From assembly GCA_018003015.1 (NCBI GenBank), contig JAGNEZ010000045.1:1-54570 (forward strand): DNA of 54,570 nucleotides, given 5' to 3'. Each line of letters opens with the position of its first letter. Within the stretch, counting starts at the first letter, position 1. A program made the position numbers and the translations under genes. Positions 19,165-26,721 of the stretch are shown one piece after another. The DNA is from Phycisphaerae bacterium (lineage in GTDB: Bacteria; Planctomycetota; Phycisphaerae; UBA1845; PWPN01). Under the pieces are notes generated by a model. It had not been told where the DNA came from and made no database searches. It saw nothing but the letters and a program-made list of their open reading frames with translations.

Positions 19165-19389
19165 ATGAAGAAGAAGATGAATCTCGTCCTTCTGTCCAAG
19201 GCCGAACTCAAGGGAGTCTTGGGTTCGCGGGCCGGTGTGCTGGGTAGCTGCGCACCCACGTTTCCGTTTCCGCCCGAGGACCCCCTGCCGGGCGGCCCCA
19301 TCCAAACCGGTGGGAATTCAACTTCGTATACGTGCTATTGTCAGACGTCGAAGGACGGCGAGCACAATTACGATGTGCACTGGGTGTAA
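19165..19389 (+). CDS. RiPP precursor peptide with double-Gly-type leader
   Basis: Predicted 74-residue precursor. The start is ATG 19165, after AGGAAAGGA. The leader is lysine-rich at the start and then shows the C39 recognition pattern in full: L10, E14, L15, V18, G20, S21, that is L(-12) E(-8) L(-7) V(-4) G(-2) S(-1). Predicted cleavage after S21 gives a 53-residue core starting RAGVLGSCAP. VLGS occurs twice (18-21 and 25-28); the second copy fits the pattern poorly. The core has three cysteines (C29, C57, C59), a Pro-rich stretch (31-45), a Gly/Ser/Thr stretch (TGGNSTSY) before C57-Tyr-C59, and a C-terminal His-Trp-Val. It precedes two radical SAM proteins and opposes the matching exporter. 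Candidate links are thioether (Cys to a carbon) or carbon-carbon rings, but this is inference. Confidence 0.82.
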   Translation: MKKKMNLVLLSKAELKGVLGSRAGVLGSCAPTFPFPPEDPLPGGPIQTGGNSTSYTCYCQTSKDGEHNYDVHWV

Positions 19390-19463
19390 AGAACAGGAGT
19401 ACGACCGCTAGTTCTGAGCGCTCAGAGGGGGTATGCCCCACCATCGAAGGAGCCCTGCTTCCG

Positions 19464-19495
19464 CATCCTTCAAAGGGATGGAGGGGCTCCCCCTC
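19464..19495 (+). promoter_or_regulatory. Tandem hairpins between precursor and maturase
   Basis: Two adjacent stem-loops, an imperfect one (CATCCTT...AGGGATG, 19464-19480) and a perfect six-base-pair one (GAGGGG, CTC loop, CCCCTC, 19481-19495). There is no U-tract, so it is not a standard intrinsic terminator. A partial stop or an RNA end stabiliser between precursor and maturase is common in RiPP operons, where far more precursor than enzyme is needed. That role is inferred here. Confidence 0.45.
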
Positions 19496-19547
19496 GGGCG
19501 CTTGATTGGCCTTGACGAACCCGTTCCGCTCATGAGGAGCCGGCGCG

Positions 19548-21068
19548 ATGCAATCGCTTGTTACCTTTCAAACGAAATCGGGAAACCGCTACGTCTACGA
19601 CCGACGAACCAAGAGGTTGCTGCTGTGTCATCCATTGCTCTACCTCATGGCGGAGCTCGACCGACGCGGGATCGACGTTTCCGAGTGGTCCAAAGCCTCT
19701 CGGGAACTCCCCTTCGAGATCGGCGTATCCCCGGCCGACTTCGATGATTCCGAGATTCTCTACTATGCCGAAGAGTGGCTGCTCCTGAAGAGGAACGACA
19801 TGTTCGCCCCCATCGACGACCGGGCTCGGCTGAGTCGAAGGCTCACCGAAGAGGACGTAGCTCATTCCCTGGCCAATACGCACCACATCTGTTTCGAAAC
19901 CACCGAAGCCTGCAACCTGAACTGCAAATACTGCTCCTACGGGCAGTTCTATGCGGGCTTCGACGGGCGAAAAAACAAGCAGCTCGACCCCGAAACCGCC
20001 AAGAGACTCTTGCATGCCCTCGAGACACGATGGAAATCCCCTCAAAACACGAACCCGGACCGCCGGATTCGCCTCAGCTTCTTCGGCGGAGAACCACTGG
20101 TCAACGCCGCCTTCATCAAGGAAGTCGTGCGTCACGCACGCGCGAGCGAGTTCCTGAGAGATCGTCTGGTGTTCTCAATGACAACAAACGGCACCTTGCT
20201 CATACGCAACATGGATTTCCTCGTTTCGAACAACTTCTCGATCCTGGTCAGCCTGGATGGCAATCGCACAAACGACTCCTACCGCGTATACCACGACGGC
20301 CGATCGTCATTTGACGACGTGATGCGGAACCTCGAAACCCTGCGGGCCGAGCATCCAACATACTTCGAGGAGAACGTTTGCTTCAACGCGGTGATGCATG
20401 ACCGCAACTCGGTCGCTGAGGTTCATCAGTTTTACAAGGAGCGTTTTGGGCAGTTCCCGGCGCTTAGCGCTCTGGACACCTCCAATCTTCAACAAAGCAA
20501 GAGGAACGAATTCTACAAAATGCACCTGGACGTGGCCCGGAGCTTCGCCGAGAGCGAGAACCGGAGTGAAATCGAGCAGGATCTTCACACCAACCTGCCG
20601 AGCACGAATCGGCTCCTGCACTTTGTCAACGCGCAGCTGGAATTCAGCGTCCCCAACTACCAGGATCTCGTATGGCCCGAGAACGAGTCGAAGATCTTGC
20701 CTACCGGAACCTGCATTCCGTTCTCCAGGAAGCTCTATGTCACCGCGAGCGGCAAGATTCTCCCCTGCGAAAGGATACCACATGCGTTTGCGTTTGGCCG
20801 GGTGACGGAAGGTCATCTGGATCTCGACTGTCGTTCGATCGCGGATCATTACAACAAGCTCTACGATGAAATGACCAAGCTGTGCGCCCGGTGCTACAAG
20901 GCCAACACATGCGGACAATGTCTGTTCAAACAGATGGGTCCGGACGGTCCGAAGTGCCGCCGTTTCATGGATTACGACCGATATGCCCAGCACTTGAGCG
21001 AAGTGGTGAGTGATGTTGAGGACCGCCCGGAATTCTACTCCGAGGCCATGGACACGGTCGTCATCTGA
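19548..21068 (+). CDS. Radical SAM/SPASM RiPP maturase
   Basis: Peptide-modifying radical SAM enzyme, 506 residues; GAGGAG lies just before ATG 19548. An N-terminal region of about 110 residues (the likely precursor-binding part) precedes the radical SAM barrel with the cluster motif C122-x3-C126-x2-C129 (CNLNCKYC), SFFGGEPL at 178-184 and later SLDGN. The C-terminal SPASM region carries C389, G402, C407, C446, C449, C455, C458 and C470, enough for two extra Fe-S clusters. The arrangement with a short double-Gly precursor and a second radical-SAM-like protein resembles the GG-Bacteroidales maturase family, which I recognise by architecture and not by search. The product chemistry is not known. 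The next gene begins 35 bp later, so they share an operon. Confidence 0.85.
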   Translation: MQSLVTFQTKSGNRYVYDRRTKRLLLCHPLLYLMAELDRRGIDVSEWSKASRELPFEIGVSPADFDDSEILYYAEEWLLLKRNDMFAPIDDRARLSRRLTEEDVAHSLANTHHICFETTEACNLNCKYCSYGQFYAGFDGRKNKQLDPETAKRLLHALETRWKSPQNTNPDRRIRLSFFGGEPLVNAAFIKEVVRHARASEFLRDRLVFSMTTNGTLLIRNMDFLVSNNFSILVSLDGNRTNDSYRVYHDGRSSFDDVMRNLETLRAEHPTYFEENVCFNAVMHDRNSVAEVHQFYKERFGQFPALSALDTSNLQQSKRNEFYKMHLDVARSFAESENRSEIEQDLHTNLPSTNRLLHFVNAQLEFSVPNYQDLVWPENESKILPTGTCIPFSRKLYVTASGKILPCERIPHAFAFGRVTEGHLDLDCRSIADHYNKLYDEMTKLCARCYKANTCGQCLFKQMGPDGPKCRRFMDYDRYAQHLSEVVSDVEDRPEFYSEAMDTVVI

Positions 21069-21103
21069 TGTGCGATTCAGCAAGGTGAGCGAGGAGGTTT
21101 CCG

Positions 21104-22384
21104 ATGCCTGAAAGCGGTCGCAGCCAGTGGTTCTATCTTCACCCGCACGTTCACACGTGTGCCCAGGGGGCGTCGGGGCTGCTTTACGATCCCTTGACCG
21201 GCCACACGCTGGAGTACACCAACGAAACGGCCATCACCGAGCTGGTCGCCAGCCTCGACGGACCGGACAATCTGCGAGTCGTCGACTATGCAGATGTATC
21301 GGTCACTCAACCGGCGGTGGCCGACTTTGTCGACCGAGTTCGGGCCCTCCACATGGGCGGTTTGATCGACAAGAAACACTCGACGGGCAAGCCGATCCAG
21401 ATGACACCCAGAGCCCGTGTCCAACGAGATCCGAGAAAGGACACCCAAGACGCGGACATCATGCTCGGCGAAGCGGTCATGGGGTACGTGAAGGAGGTGA
21501 CGATTCATGTGAATCGTGTGTGTGATCTGGATTGTGCGTTGTGCACGAGCGCCTACAAGCAGTTCCGCTGCTGCACGCGAATCGAGGGGGGCAACGAGGA
21601 GCTTGATCTCGCGACGATCCGCCATCTTCTCGCGGAGTTGGCGAGTAGCGGCACGATGCAGGTCAACATGATCGGCGGGGATGTGTTTTCCTATTCGCGC
21701 TTCGAGGAGCTCATCAAACTCGTGGCAGCATCTCGATTCTATGCCACCCTGCACACGCACTATCTCAATCTGCCCGAAACGGCGGCGACTTTGGAGATAC
21801 TCGATGCCCGGCGATGGACGATGGAGCTCTTGGTGCCGATGCCGGTCGACCGGGCCCGGCTGGCTGAGGCCCTACGCATGCTCCGCGCGGCGGGATTACC
21901 ATATGTCGTGCACCTAGTCGTCGAGACCGACGACGATCTGGCCGAGGCTGAGGGACTGATCGACGCGCTGGGGCTCGTCGATTTTGCGGTTCGTCCGCAC
22001 TTCAACGGCCAGAATCTCGCCTTCTTTGAAGAAAACGTTTTCTTCACCAAGGACGACGTGGTAGCCGCCAGGCCGAGCCCCCAGGATTTGTACGCGAGCA
22101 GCCGCACGAACCGACTGGATTTCGGGCGTCTGGTCGTGCTCAGCACGGGCGAGGTGTTCGCCAACCCGAACACCCCGAAGCTCGGCGATCTCGCATCCAC
22201 CTCGGTACACAAGATGCTGTGCCACGAGGTTCGCCGGGGAGAAAGCTGGTTCCGCACGCGATCATGCGTCAAGCCGTGCCGGAATTGCGTCTTCCAGTGC
22301 ATGTGCCCACCGATTTCAAACTATGAACATGCTATAGGGCGTAACAATCTGTGTTTGGCCCCGCCTCGGGAGGTCGGAGAATGA
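21104..22384 (+). CDS. Radical-SAM-like partner of RiPP maturase
   Basis: Protein of 426 residues; AGGAGG lies eight bases before ATG 21104. It resembles the pseudo-rSAM partner of GG-Bacteroidales systems in its N-terminus (WFYLHPHVHTC, GLLYDPLTG, GKPIQMTPRARVQRD) and in the YKQFRCCTR region. It carries a complete C140-x3-C144-x2-C147 motif (CDLDCALC), so it may bind a cluster and be a true enzyme. The usual GGEP is replaced by GGDVF (191-195). C-terminal cysteines C373, C388, C392, C395, C399, C401 and C417 form a SPASM-like set. Likely roles are a partner that presents the precursor or a second modifying enzyme. The gene directly follows the maturase and probably ends the operon. Confidence 0.8.
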   Translation: MPESGRSQWFYLHPHVHTCAQGASGLLYDPLTGHTLEYTNETAITELVASLDGPDNLRVVDYADVSVTQPAVADFVDRVRALHMGGLIDKKHSTGKPIQMTPRARVQRDPRKDTQDADIMLGEAVMGYVKEVTIHVNRVCDLDCALCTSAYKQFRCCTRIEGGNEELDLATIRHLLAELASSGTMQVNMIGGDVFSYSRFEELIKLVAASRFYATLHTHYLNLPETAATLEILDARRWTMELLVPMPVDRARLAEALRMLRAAGLPYVVHLVVETDDDLAEAEGLIDALGLVDFAVRPHFNGQNLAFFEENVFFTKDDVVAARPSPQDLYASSRTNRLDFGRLVVLSTGEVFANPNTPKLGDLASTSVHKMLCHEVRRGESWFRTRSCVKPCRNCVFQCMCPPISNYEHAIGRNNLCLAPPREVGE

Positions 22385-22863
22385 GGCGCCCCTTGACAAA
22401 GGGACCATCCGAACGTCACAACGCATTGACCGCCCGCTCGCTGACCGTCCAGGCCGACGGTTGAGGGCACGCAGCCGATCACGATCGCTGAATCCAGTCT
22501 CGCGGGCGTCATTCAGTGGTAGGATGTCAGCTGCCCCAGTCAGATGCCGTGGGTCTGAATCCCAGTGCCCGCTTTAAATGCCTCCAGAAGCGTCACTTAC
22601 GAGAACCGACATTGATCGCGTGGTCGCACGCGTCCGATCCGGCATCGAGTCATCCCCACTTCTTTGGCGCCGAGGAGAAGAAAACCATGTTCGGCACCTG
22701 GGATCTTTATCGGACGATGGTGACAGCCGACAGAAAGGCAGCGACCAAGCCATTTTTCTCTTGAGTCTTTGCAGGGGGGGAGGTAGAGTCTAGGTATATC
22801 TGTCCACTGGGGTCTGAACGGTTACGGGAGAGGTAGTGTATTCAGAATGAGGAGATCAGGGAA
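22385..22863. other. Region downstream of RiPP genes
   Basis: No gene other than the tRNA-like sequence at 22502-22573. A small frame near 22686 has neither ribosome site nor recognisable content. AGGAG and AGGGA close to 22850-22861 serve the PEP-CTERM gene at 22864. Confidence 0.4.
22502..22573 (+). pseudogene. Degenerate tRNA-Gly (CCC) gene
   Basis: A 72-base sequence with tRNA-Gly layout: acceptor GCGGGCG pairs with TGCCCGC (one G-T pair), D arm with AGTGGTA, anticodon loop TGCCCCA giving CCC, T arm GTGGG...CCCAG. Defects argue against function: the anticodon stem TCAGC/GTCAG has two clear mismatches, the T loop is TCTGAAT and not TTCGAAT, and the T stem ends in a G-G mismatch. It lacks an encoded CCA. 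Such remnants often mark an integration site or an old duplicated attachment site, here beside the RiPP island. A functional but divergent tRNA is unlikely but not excluded. Confidence 0.6.
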
Positions 22864-23688
22864 ATGAACAAAACAACGACATTGATAGTCGCAATTGCGG
22901 CGATGCTGGCCGCCGGCTCCGTCCACGCCGAAGTGATTGGCTCGGACAATTTCGATTATGCCGACGGCGCGTTCGTCAATCAGTACGATGTGGCCGACGC
23001 CACCGGCTTAACCGGCGGACAGGGCTGGGATTGGGATAACATCAACAAGATCCACACCGGCACGGTGTCCGACTGGGATTGCAGCTGGGGCAGCACCTAC
23101 ATCCAGAACGGCTCTCTCATCACCGACAATGGCGGCGCCATGCGTCAATACAACGGGCCATCCGAGATGTGGCATGAGAATCCCGAAACCGACGAACGGG
23201 TTGGGGCGTTCCGCGGCACGGGGTCCATCTATTACGGCGTGACCGTGACCTTCCTCACCGACGGCGGCTGGGCCGGCATGAGCGGCTATGACTTCCCGAC
23301 CGAACGGCTGTTCATGGGCATGCCCTGGCAAACCGGCCATTTCGGCATTGATGAGTCCGGCGTCGGCACTGAGATCAGCACGATTCCCGTCGAGTTCAAC
23401 CGGTCATATCGCCTTCTGTCGGTCATTGACTTTGACGGCGATCAGGTCCGCATGTGGGTCAATCCCGATCAGAGCGACTTTGACAACGGCGCCGGCAATA
23501 ATTCCGCCGATATCGTCCGCGGCTACACCGGCACGAATTGGAACACCGCCGTTCGTCTGGCCTCCGGCGGCAAGACCCAGTGGGACAATCTCGTCGTCGC
23601 CACCGACTTCGGCTCCGCGGTCCCCGAACCGGCGACCTTGGCCCTACTCGGCTTGGGCGGCTTGGCTCTGGCCCATCGTAAAAAATAG
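22864..23688 (+). CDS. PEP-CTERM sorted exported protein
   Basis: Exported protein of 274 residues with a signal peptide (TLIVAIAAMLAAGSVHA, cut about residue 22) and a classic PEP-CTERM tail (VPEPATLALLGLGG, hydrophobic stretch, then HRKK). PEP-CTERM proteins are processed by exosortase and exported to the surface or extracellular polymer. No exosortase gene is visible here. The body is rich in Gly, Asp, Asn and Trp (GWDWDN, FDYADG) and has a lectin/laminin-G-like look, but no domain can be named. Two ribosome-site-like sequences precede ATG 22864. It is not clearly in an operon. Confidence 0.85.
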   Translation: MNKTTTLIVAIAAMLAAGSVHAEVIGSDNFDYADGAFVNQYDVADATGLTGGQGWDWDNINKIHTGTVSDWDCSWGSTYIQNGSLITDNGGAMRQYNGPSEMWHENPETDERVGAFRGTGSIYYGVTVTFLTDGGWAGMSGYDFPTERLFMGMPWQTGHFGIDESGVGTEISTIPVEFNRSYRLLSVIDFDGDQVRMWVNPDQSDFDNGAGNNSADIVRGYTGTNWNTAVRLASGGKTQWDNLVVATDFGSAVPEPATLALLGLGGLALAHRKK

Positions 23689-24449
23689 AACCCGCTCAAG
23701 AACGTCCTGTTTTCCTTCTGTCTGGCCTGCCAGCCGTTCTTATCCGTGGGGCGGTAGCGATCGCTTTGGGTGGCTGGCGAGCCCGCCAGGGAACGATGCG
23801 GATGATCAACAGGCAGCCCGGGCGTTTCGTAACCGCTTGTTCATCAGGCTGATCCAAACACAGCCGTTCGACAATTGGCATGATGGCGATGGCCCGGCCA
23901 ATCAAGGGTTTAACGCCGGACAACACATCGTCCAGCCGCTCGCAGATGCTGGGCTCTGTTCGACGCGGCCACGGTCGGGGGGTGGCTGACGCTGACGCGG
24001 CCGACCCCGGCCAGGATGTCGAGGCCGGCCGATCCAACCTCGATATTCTCCGGCCATGCGTCAGCGGAGCCAACCAGCCGGCGGGAGCAGGTTGTACCAA
24101 CTGAGACGGCCGCGTTGCCGACTTCTGAGAAGATCGTGGCCGCCGAAGGCCCCGACGCCAGTCCTCTACTGCCCGTTCCTGGATCTGTGCCACGGTCACG
24201 GAGCGCCGCAAACACTGCATGCGGAACCTAACCGAGACGCGGGAGGGAATACCGAGAGCTCGGCACCGATGGCTTTGATTCGTCAAATGCACTCCTTTTC
24301 AGCTTCGTGAGGGTGCGTCTTTCACCTCTGGGCGCATCGTGCGCGCAGCGGGTTTCGCGGGGAGCCCAACCATGTGTGCCGTGAGCGGGCCGCGTTTCCT
24401 CCCGGAATGCGCGTAACCTCCACACGTTTCGTGTACATTAACTGACGAG
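23689..24449. other. Intergenic debris, possible transposase remnant
   Basis: About 760 bp without a supported intact gene. A minus-strand stretch at 23842-23945 reads RLDDVLSGVKPLIGRAIAIM and then PIVERL, which resembles the N-terminus of some transposases, but this is weak. Other frames in both directions lack starts or sensible composition. The last part before 24450 should hold the sigma-factor promoter; no boxes are evident. Confidence 0.3.
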
Positions 24450-25073
24450 ATGGCACCAGACCCGAGCCAATCCGGATCCATGGAAGCCTTGCGGGCCAGG
24501 GAGCCCCAGGCGGTGGAACGATGGTTTCATGAATACGCGGACGCCGTCTACACCTTCGCCCTTTACCGGGTGGGAAGAGACTCGGATCTGGCGGAGGAGG
24601 TCGTACAGGACACCTTTGTCGCCGCCTTGAGCCAGATCGAGGAATACGACCCACGGCGAGGGATGATGCTGCCGTGGCTGACGTACCGCTGTCGCAACTC
24701 GATCCGCAATGCCCTCCGTCAGCGCAAGGGGGGCGATGCACTTGCGGACTTCTGGGAAGAAACGGATCGGAGGCTGCTCGCGGCGTATCGGCAATTGGCC
24801 ACAGCCCCCCTGCCCGAAGATATCCTGCACCAGCAGGAGACGAAGGAGCTGGTGCAGCTTACCCTTGCGAGCATACCGGGGAACTACCAGCAGGTCCTGA
24901 CGCAGCACTACTTGGAGCAACGACCGTTGAAGGAAATCGCGGCATCGCACGGCCTGAGTGAAGGGGCGATCAAGAGCCTGCTTCACCGTGCAAGGCTCGC
25001 CTTCAAGACCGCGTTCGTTGCGTTTTCCGACGCGATGGCGGCCGAGCCTTCATTGGAAGGAGGTGCGAAATGA
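24450..25073 (+). CDS. ECF sigma factor (sigma-70 family)
   Basis: Sigma factor of 207 residues (a start at 24480 is also possible). Region 2: ERWFHEYADAVYTFALYRVG with DLAEEVVQDTFVAALSQI, including the -10 recognition helix (YDPRRGMMLPWLTYRCRN). Region 4: ASIPGNYQQVLTQHYLEQRP, then LKEIAASHGLSEGAIKSLLHRAR, a normal helix-turn-helix for the -35 box. Its stop overlaps the next start by four bases (ATGA at 25070), so the two are coupled. The next protein has one membrane segment and a periplasmic domain and is the likely anti-sigma or sensing partner. This is a different ECF type from the one at 5440. Confidence 0.88.
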   Translation: MAPDPSQSGSMEALRAREPQAVERWFHEYADAVYTFALYRVGRDSDLAEEVVQDTFVAALSQIEEYDPRRGMMLPWLTYRCRNSIRNALRQRKGGDALADFWEETDRRLLAAYRQLATAPLPEDILHQQETKELVQLTLASIPGNYQQVLTQHYLEQRPLKEIAASHGLSEGAIKSLLHRARLAFKTAFVAFSDAMAAEPSLEGGAK

Positions 25074-26458
25074 ATACTCCGATCACACCCGGTGACGAAC
25101 ATCTCGAAGGGAACATCGGCAAGCTCATGTCCTCAGGGGAGCCGAGGCTGTCCATGCCCGAATCCAGCAAGGCGAGAGTGCTTTCGACCTTGCTGCGGGG
25201 TGCGGCCGCCGCCCAGCCTGTCGCTGAGACTCAGGCGACTCCCGATTTGACGACGAACACGCAGGCCCGCAGACAAGCCGCCGTTCGGCTCGTTCCGGAT
25301 GTGCCGACCGACTTGGCTGATGGTGCCCAGCGTGGGGACCATCCGATTGCACAACTCCCGGGTCAGCGGCACGTGCGAAGGAGGTTCGTCGCCATGTCTC
25401 AGAGAAAGACGATTCGTTGGCTGGCCGAGAGACCGGTGAGAGCACTTACCGGCCTCGCCGCGTGCTTGACCCTGATCGTGACGCTCTGGGTCGTCGCGGG
25501 GGGAGGCAACGCCCAAGAAGCCTTCGCGGCCGCGATTGCAGGCGCGCAGAAGGCGAGGACGTTCTCGTGCAAGGAAGTCCTGCAATCTCGCCGAAATGGT
25601 CAGGTCTATGAAAGATCGATTATCTTCAAGGAGCCGTACCGCGAGCGGAGCGAGTGGCTCTCGGGCGTGGCCTCGGTCGGCGACGTGACGATCACCGACT
25701 ACGGCCAGCGTCGGCGTCTCCGTTTCATCCCGGCGAATAAGCTTGCGGAACTCGATGACATCAGCTCGGAGTACGAGGTCAAGACCGAATCGGGAGAGTT
25801 GAAGCTGACGGAACTCGACACCAGCATTCGCGACCGCATGCTTGCCTTGCGTGCCGAGGCCGTCGTCGACCTCGGAAACGTCGAATTGGCCGGGCAATCC
25901 GTTCGGCTGCTTCAATCGCGGCAGGGCGATCGCGTGACGAAGGTCTGGGTTCACCCGCAGACCGGCCTGCCGGTTCAGATCGCCGTGGACAGGCCTGAGT
26001 GGCTACGGATGTACACGTCCATTCAGATCGATGCCGAGGTGGACGACGCCCTGCTCAGCATGGAGCCACCGGCTGGCTACACGTTGATCGGCGACGGACC
26101 ACGCAAGCGGGTGTCGGATGATAAGGCGAAGATCATCGCCAAGATGAGGCATCTGCTTGTGGCGTGCTGCAGCTACGCGAACAGCCACAATAATCAATAC
26201 CCCAAGGAACTGTCAGACCTTCAGTCGGAAGGCATCACGCCTGAAACGCTCAAGAGCATCCTGGCTGCTCCCGATCAGCCGGACGGACCGCCGGTGCTCC
26301 GGTATCGACAGCCTCCAGCGGGTGTTGCTCCGACAAAGGCGGTCGTGCTGTACCAGGCGTTCGACGAGTGGCCGCAGGGGGGCATCTGGGTGGGCTTCGG
26401 GGACGCCCATTGCGAGCTGATCACCAAGCAGGAGAAGTTCGAGGCACTGACGCGATAG
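25070..26458 (+). CDS. Membrane protein coupled to ECF sigma, anti-sigma-like
   Basis: Protein of 462 residues overlapping the sigma gene by four bases. About 120 N-terminal residues, probably cytoplasmic, are followed by one membrane segment (LTGLAACLTLIVTLWVVAGG, about 124-143) and an extracytoplasmic half. The middle (QAFAAAIAGAQKARTFSCKE onward) has the look of LolA/outer-membrane-lipoprotein-sorting-like domains found in planctomycete sigma partners. The C-terminus ends with IWVGFGDAHCELI, similar to the F-x-D-G-H tail of DUF1559/pilin-like proteins. I infer an anti-sigma or signal sensor; no zinc-binding anti-sigma (HxxxCxxC) motif is visible. A hairpin lies 9 bp after the stop. Confidence 0.7.
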   Translation: MNTPITPGDEHLEGNIGKLMSSGEPRLSMPESSKARVLSTLLRGAAAAQPVAETQATPDLTTNTQARRQAAVRLVPDVPTDLADGAQRGDHPIAQLPGQRHVRRRFVAMSQRKTIRWLAERPVRALTGLAACLTLIVTLWVVAGGGNAQEAFAAAIAGAQKARTFSCKEVLQSRRNGQVYERSIIFKEPYRERSEWLSGVASVGDVTITDYGQRRRLRFIPANKLAELDDISSEYEVKTESGELKLTELDTSIRDRMLALRAEAVVDLGNVELAGQSVRLLQSRQGDRVTKVWVHPQTGLPVQIAVDRPEWLRMYTSIQIDAEVDDALLSMEPPAGYTLIGDGPRKRVSDDKAKIIAKMRHLLVACCSYANSHNNQYPKELSDLQSEGITPETLKSILAAPDQPDGPPVLRYRQPPAGVAPTKAVVLYQAFDEWPQGGIWVGFGDAHCELITKQEKFEALTR

Positions 26459-26466
26459 CCTGAGAT

Positions 26467-26481
26467 GTCGGGAGGCCCGAC
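26467..26481 (+). terminator. GC-rich hairpin after sigma/partner operon
   Basis: A six-base-pair perfect stem GTCGGG/CCCGAC with an AGG loop begins 9 bp after the stop of the membrane partner. The bases after it are not a U-tract, so it is a weak intrinsic terminator candidate. The next gene begins 241 bp further on. Confidence 0.4.
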
Positions 26482-26721
26482 GCTATTCGAGTGACGTGAC
26501 GGCGTGCTGGTACGTTTTGTGGTGGGCGTACTACCCTTTTCCAGCGTGATGCTTCCCACCATGGTGCGTGATGCGGTTGCATCCGTTGCGATGGATCGTC
26601 ACATGGCCGATATCAACGATCGGAGCATGGGCGATGCACTCGCCGGAGCGCAGGCAGCTGACCTTGCGAATCGGCTCGGCTTGGGGGCCGCCTGCCCGAG
26701 TGTCATTTGAGAGGTGCAACC

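Noticed and set aside
19433-19747. Second precursor-like frame between precursor and maturase
   Set aside because: Overlaps the maturase gene, with no leader motif or ribosome site.
22516-22764. Possible second RiPP precursor
   Set aside because: Overlaps the tRNA-like sequence; no double-glycine-type leader and no ribosome site.
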